Shown: positions 60,901 to 64,000 of the stretch, in pieces
Layout of the letters: every line of letters begins with the position of its first letter
Numbering within the stretch: the stretch's first letter is position 1
NCBI GenBank assembly: GCA_003508835.1
Contig: PUFA01000539.1
Coordinates: forward strand, 165,035-229,034
Direction: 5' to 3'
Length of the DNA stretch: 64,000 nucleotides
DNA from: Eonycteris spelaea
Taxonomy: Eukaryota > Chordata > Mammalia > Chiroptera > Pteropodidae
Notes under the pieces: model-generated
The model's database searches: none
What the model was told of the DNA's origin: nothing
What the model saw: the letters and a program-made list of their open reading frames with translations, nothing else
Made by a program: the position numbers and the translations under genes

Positions 60901-61064
60901 AAAGTATAAAGACAACCAAGATGAAATAAACTAAATAAAGCAAAACATTTATGAGGATTTTCTTTGTGTGCTTGCAAATTTTAGAATGGCCAGGTTATAC
61001 TTTTGTATTCAGAAAAAACTATTAAAATTTGTTCATGCTTTAAAAATTTACCAGTCTCATATAC

Positions 61065-62630
61065 TATTATAATAAATAAAAAGAGTTCAGCAAGATCTCT
61101 GGACACATGGGCAATATACAAAAAATTGATTGCATTCTTACACACCAGCAATAAAGAGTTAGAAAAAGTAATTTTCAAAAAGGACTATCAACATCACTAA
61201 TAAAAATATAAAGTTCCTTGGAAGCAATAAATCTACAAAAGTTGTGCAAAACTTTATATGCCAAAACTTTTAAAACTATTGAAATAGTAAAGGTCTAAGT
61301 AAATGTAGAGATAAATCATATTGATGGGTAGGAACACTTATATATTTTAAAGATTTTACTCCACATGTTAATCAATAAATTCGACTCAATTCCAATAAAG
61401 ATTCAACTACATTTTCATGGAATTATGAAGCTGATTTAAAAATTAATATGGAAACAAACAGATCAAGAATATCCAGGATTTATTTTGAAAAACTTAACTA
61501 GAGAAGGACTTGCTTTACGAGACGTTGACTTATTAAAAAGCTATAATATCTAATAAACAGTGGTATTGGTTCAAAGATAGATAAACGAACAAATGGAACT
61601 GAGTAGCAAGTTCAGAAAAGACCTATGTGTTATAGAAACTTTATATACGGTAGAAGTCCTGCTTCAGTTTAGTTGGATAACAATAAATGCTTTAATAAAT
61701 GGTGTGGGGCAATTGGTTAGCAATAGAAAAAAAATGAATACATACTTCACATCATTAACCAAAACAAGTTCAGTGGTTTGTGATATTTAAATGTGAAAAA
61801 ACAATGTTTATAAGGAATGTTTAGTTTAGAAGGAAACTAGAAGATAATAATTTAAAAAAAATTTTTCTTTATGATTTTAGGTAGAGTGGGATCTTAAATA
61901 AGACATTAAAAGTATCAACAATAATGGAATATTGATAAGTTTAAAGATTAACTAAATTAAAATTTAAAATGTCTATGCATCAAAGACATCACAAGACATT
62001 GACAAGATGTAGACTTTGAGAAGGTTTTTATAACACATAACAGGATCGGTTATCAGAATATATTAAAAGTTATTATAAATTAATATAAGAAAGACAATCC
62101 AACCAAAAGTAGGCAAAATATGTAAAAAAGCAATTTATAGACTAGGAGAACATATTGACCAATTAATAACATGATGTTATAATAATCTGGGAGATGGATA
62201 TTAAAGCAACCATGAGATATAGTTTTATATCCATCAGATCAACAAAAAATAAAAAGTTCGATAACACCATGGATCAATGAGGATATAAACCAATGCAACC
62301 TCTATGTTATTTCTGGTAGCGATTGTAAATTGCCTCAACCATTTTGATTTAATGTTTGGCACTATTTAGTAAAATATATGACATGTCTATCTATAACTCA
62401 GTAATTTTGATCCTAGGCATCTTCCTAAAGAAATTCTCAAACAGAGAAATGAGTGTACATTTACAGCATTATTTTAGTAAGCAAAAGAAAAAAAAAGTTT
62501 CTGATATTCATCAATGAAATGGATAAGTATATTGTGGATAGCATTGGCATGCAATTAAATAATATACACAAGGAAAATGAATAAACTGGAGCTACATGTA
62601 TAAATAGAGGTAGATCTCAGAAACCTATGT
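61065..62630 (+). mobile_element. Old L1 ORF2 C-terminal half
   Basis: ORF2-like order: GGGCAATATACAAAAAATTG, ATTCTTACACACCAGCAATA, CTCAATTCCAATAAAGATTC, GAACAAATGGAACTGAGTAG, AATGGTGTGGGGCAATTGGT, TATCCATCAGATCAACAAAA. Many stops. It is cut at its right by the L1 that begins at about 62631. Confidence 0.75.
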
Positions 62631-64000
62631 TGAAAAAATGGCATAAATGATAGAAGCTTTGCTCATCACCTCTTGCAGCACATCAATGCTAAGACAGAAA
62701 CATGGAGCAAACAGCAAGCAGAATCACCTAGGGATCTAAATGGACAGAAGCCCTACAAATAGGGAGAGAAACAAGAAATCACCCTGCAACAGTTGGAGGT
62801 AAGACGGGCAAAAGACATGAGGCTTCTCAGTCTCCAGCACCTGAGTTTGGCAGAGGTTGTGGCAGCCTGAAGCTACAGACACCTTTTTAAAGGGACCATG
62901 TGCACAACCAGACTTTCACAGTGAAGGATTTGATCACTCTGAATACTAGCACTGGGTGGACTGCACAAGAGGCACCAGGGACTTACAGGAGAACACTTAG
63001 TTGTCAGAGCAAGAGCCGGAGATAAGCTCTCCTTGCAGAAGTGCCAGAGGTATCCATTGTTCCTATGTTGAGCCCTCCCGCTCCCCTGAGATATCATTAA
63101 ACTGGATAACAGAGGTTGCTCCACCCAGAGGATTCCCTGAAACTCTACATCCCCAACTCGTAGCACCACCCAAGCCACATCCAGTTGTGTCCTCCAGGAG
63201 AAAGGTGCTCCTTGCTGAGCAGTGCCAAGATCACACTGGTGGCAGCTGGCCTCGGTTTCTGGTGTGGTTTCCTGAGGCAACTATAAGCACAGTATCTGTG
63301 GATTGCTTGCTGAATCTTAACAGATGGCCCTGGAGGGCACAGGCTGGGGATCAACTTGGCCTGCTGCTGCACCCTTCTCAGGACTTGCTGCTGGACACTT
63401 ATACACAGCCACATTAATATGACCGGGAAACTTAAGAGCTTTGCTTAGTACATAGAAACAGACACAGAAAGGCAGCCAAAATGGGAAGACAAAGAAGCAG
63501 ACACCATATGAGAGAACAGAACAGAGATCAAGGAAAATGGAGTCAAGCAATTTAAACAGATGCAAGAATTCAAAACACCAGTTATAAAGATGCTCAATGA
63601 AATTAAGGGAAGTGTAGATGAACTCAGCGAAAACTTTAACAAAGAGATAAAAAGTCATAAAAATATAAATGGAAATTATAAAAAGGAATAGTCAGAAATG
63701 AAGACTACATTACCTGAGCTGAAGAGTATATTAGAGGAAATCAACAGAGTGGAGGAAGAAGGGATAGAAACACTGCTGTAGAGATGGGGGAAGCCAAGGA
63801 CACCCAACCAGAACAGCAGGAAAGAAGTAACTAAAAATAAATAATAATTTAAGGAGCCTATGGGACAAAATTAAAGGTAACAACATTTGTGTCATAGGGG
63901 TACCTGAAGAGTGAGAAAGAAGAAGTTGAATACATATTTGAAGAATAATGATGGAAAAACTTTCCTCACGCTGGTGAAGGGAAGAGACATCAACCCAGAA
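62631..64000 (+). mobile_element. L1 with intact 5' end, running off the window (copy 3 of the subfamily)
   Basis: The 5' end GGCATAAATGATAGAAGC matches the copy at 45912. The 5'UTR and early ORF1 words are shared with it (GCACAGGCTGGGGATCAAC, CATAGAAACAGACACAGAAA, AAAGATGCTCAATGAA). From about 63700 ORF1-like sequence continues to the window end. No intact ORF1 frame is seen. Antisense open frames at 62873-63658 are by-products. Confidence 0.8.

Overview
The window reads as vertebrate nuclear DNA, specifically a placental mammal. MIR, L2, MER5-type hAT, MaLR LTR and many L1 fragments are recognisable in it. No bacterial or plasmid features, CRISPR array, rRNA or tRNA gene were seen. No Alu, B1/B2, CAN-SINE, PRE1 or Bov-tA copy was recognised, and the L1 3' ends resemble those I know from bats. 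The best guess is therefore a laurasiatherian, possibly a bat lineage with little SINE activity (inference, moderate to low confidence). The high L1 load, a short histone H2A variant and a ferritin heavy-chain-like intronless gene together suggest the X chromosome. That is also inference.

Layout. 1-5.2 kb: a short H2A-variant gene on the minus strand (1467-1813, with promoter-like and polyA signals). It lies between two ~98% identical 142-144 bp copies of one sequence (1-142 and 5062-5205), which suggests the edge of a ~5.06 kb duplicated unit. 5.2-24 kb: AT-rich intergenic DNA with MIR, L2, MER5, other hAT, a complete-looking MaLR LTR (8072-8409), a family of ancient repeats found four times, antisense L1 pieces and a twin-primed L1 (23.45-23.8 kb). 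24.2-27.2 kb: an L1 with 5'UTR, ORF1 region and 3' end but almost no ORF2. 27-33 kb: ancient repeats, L1 tails and an LTR. 33-38.25 kb: a long decayed plus-strand L1. 38.54-39.7 kb: a CpG-rich block holding a ferritin heavy-chain-like gene with two frameshifts and a lost stop. 39.7-64 kb: repeats again, with three L1 copies of one subfamily that keep their 5' ends (45.9 kb +, 56.2 kb -, 62.6 kb +).

How the genes fit together. Only two protein genes have support. Both are intronless and belong to families (short H2A variants; FTHL17/FTH1-type ferritins) whose X-linked members are typically testis-expressed in other mammals. Both carry single-base lesions here, so each is either a recent pseudogene or affected by sequence errors. 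No operon-like or pathway relation is visible. No convincing new biological system was found. The points most worth checking are the H2A duplication unit, the two damaged intronless genes and the cluster of 5'-complete L1 copies.
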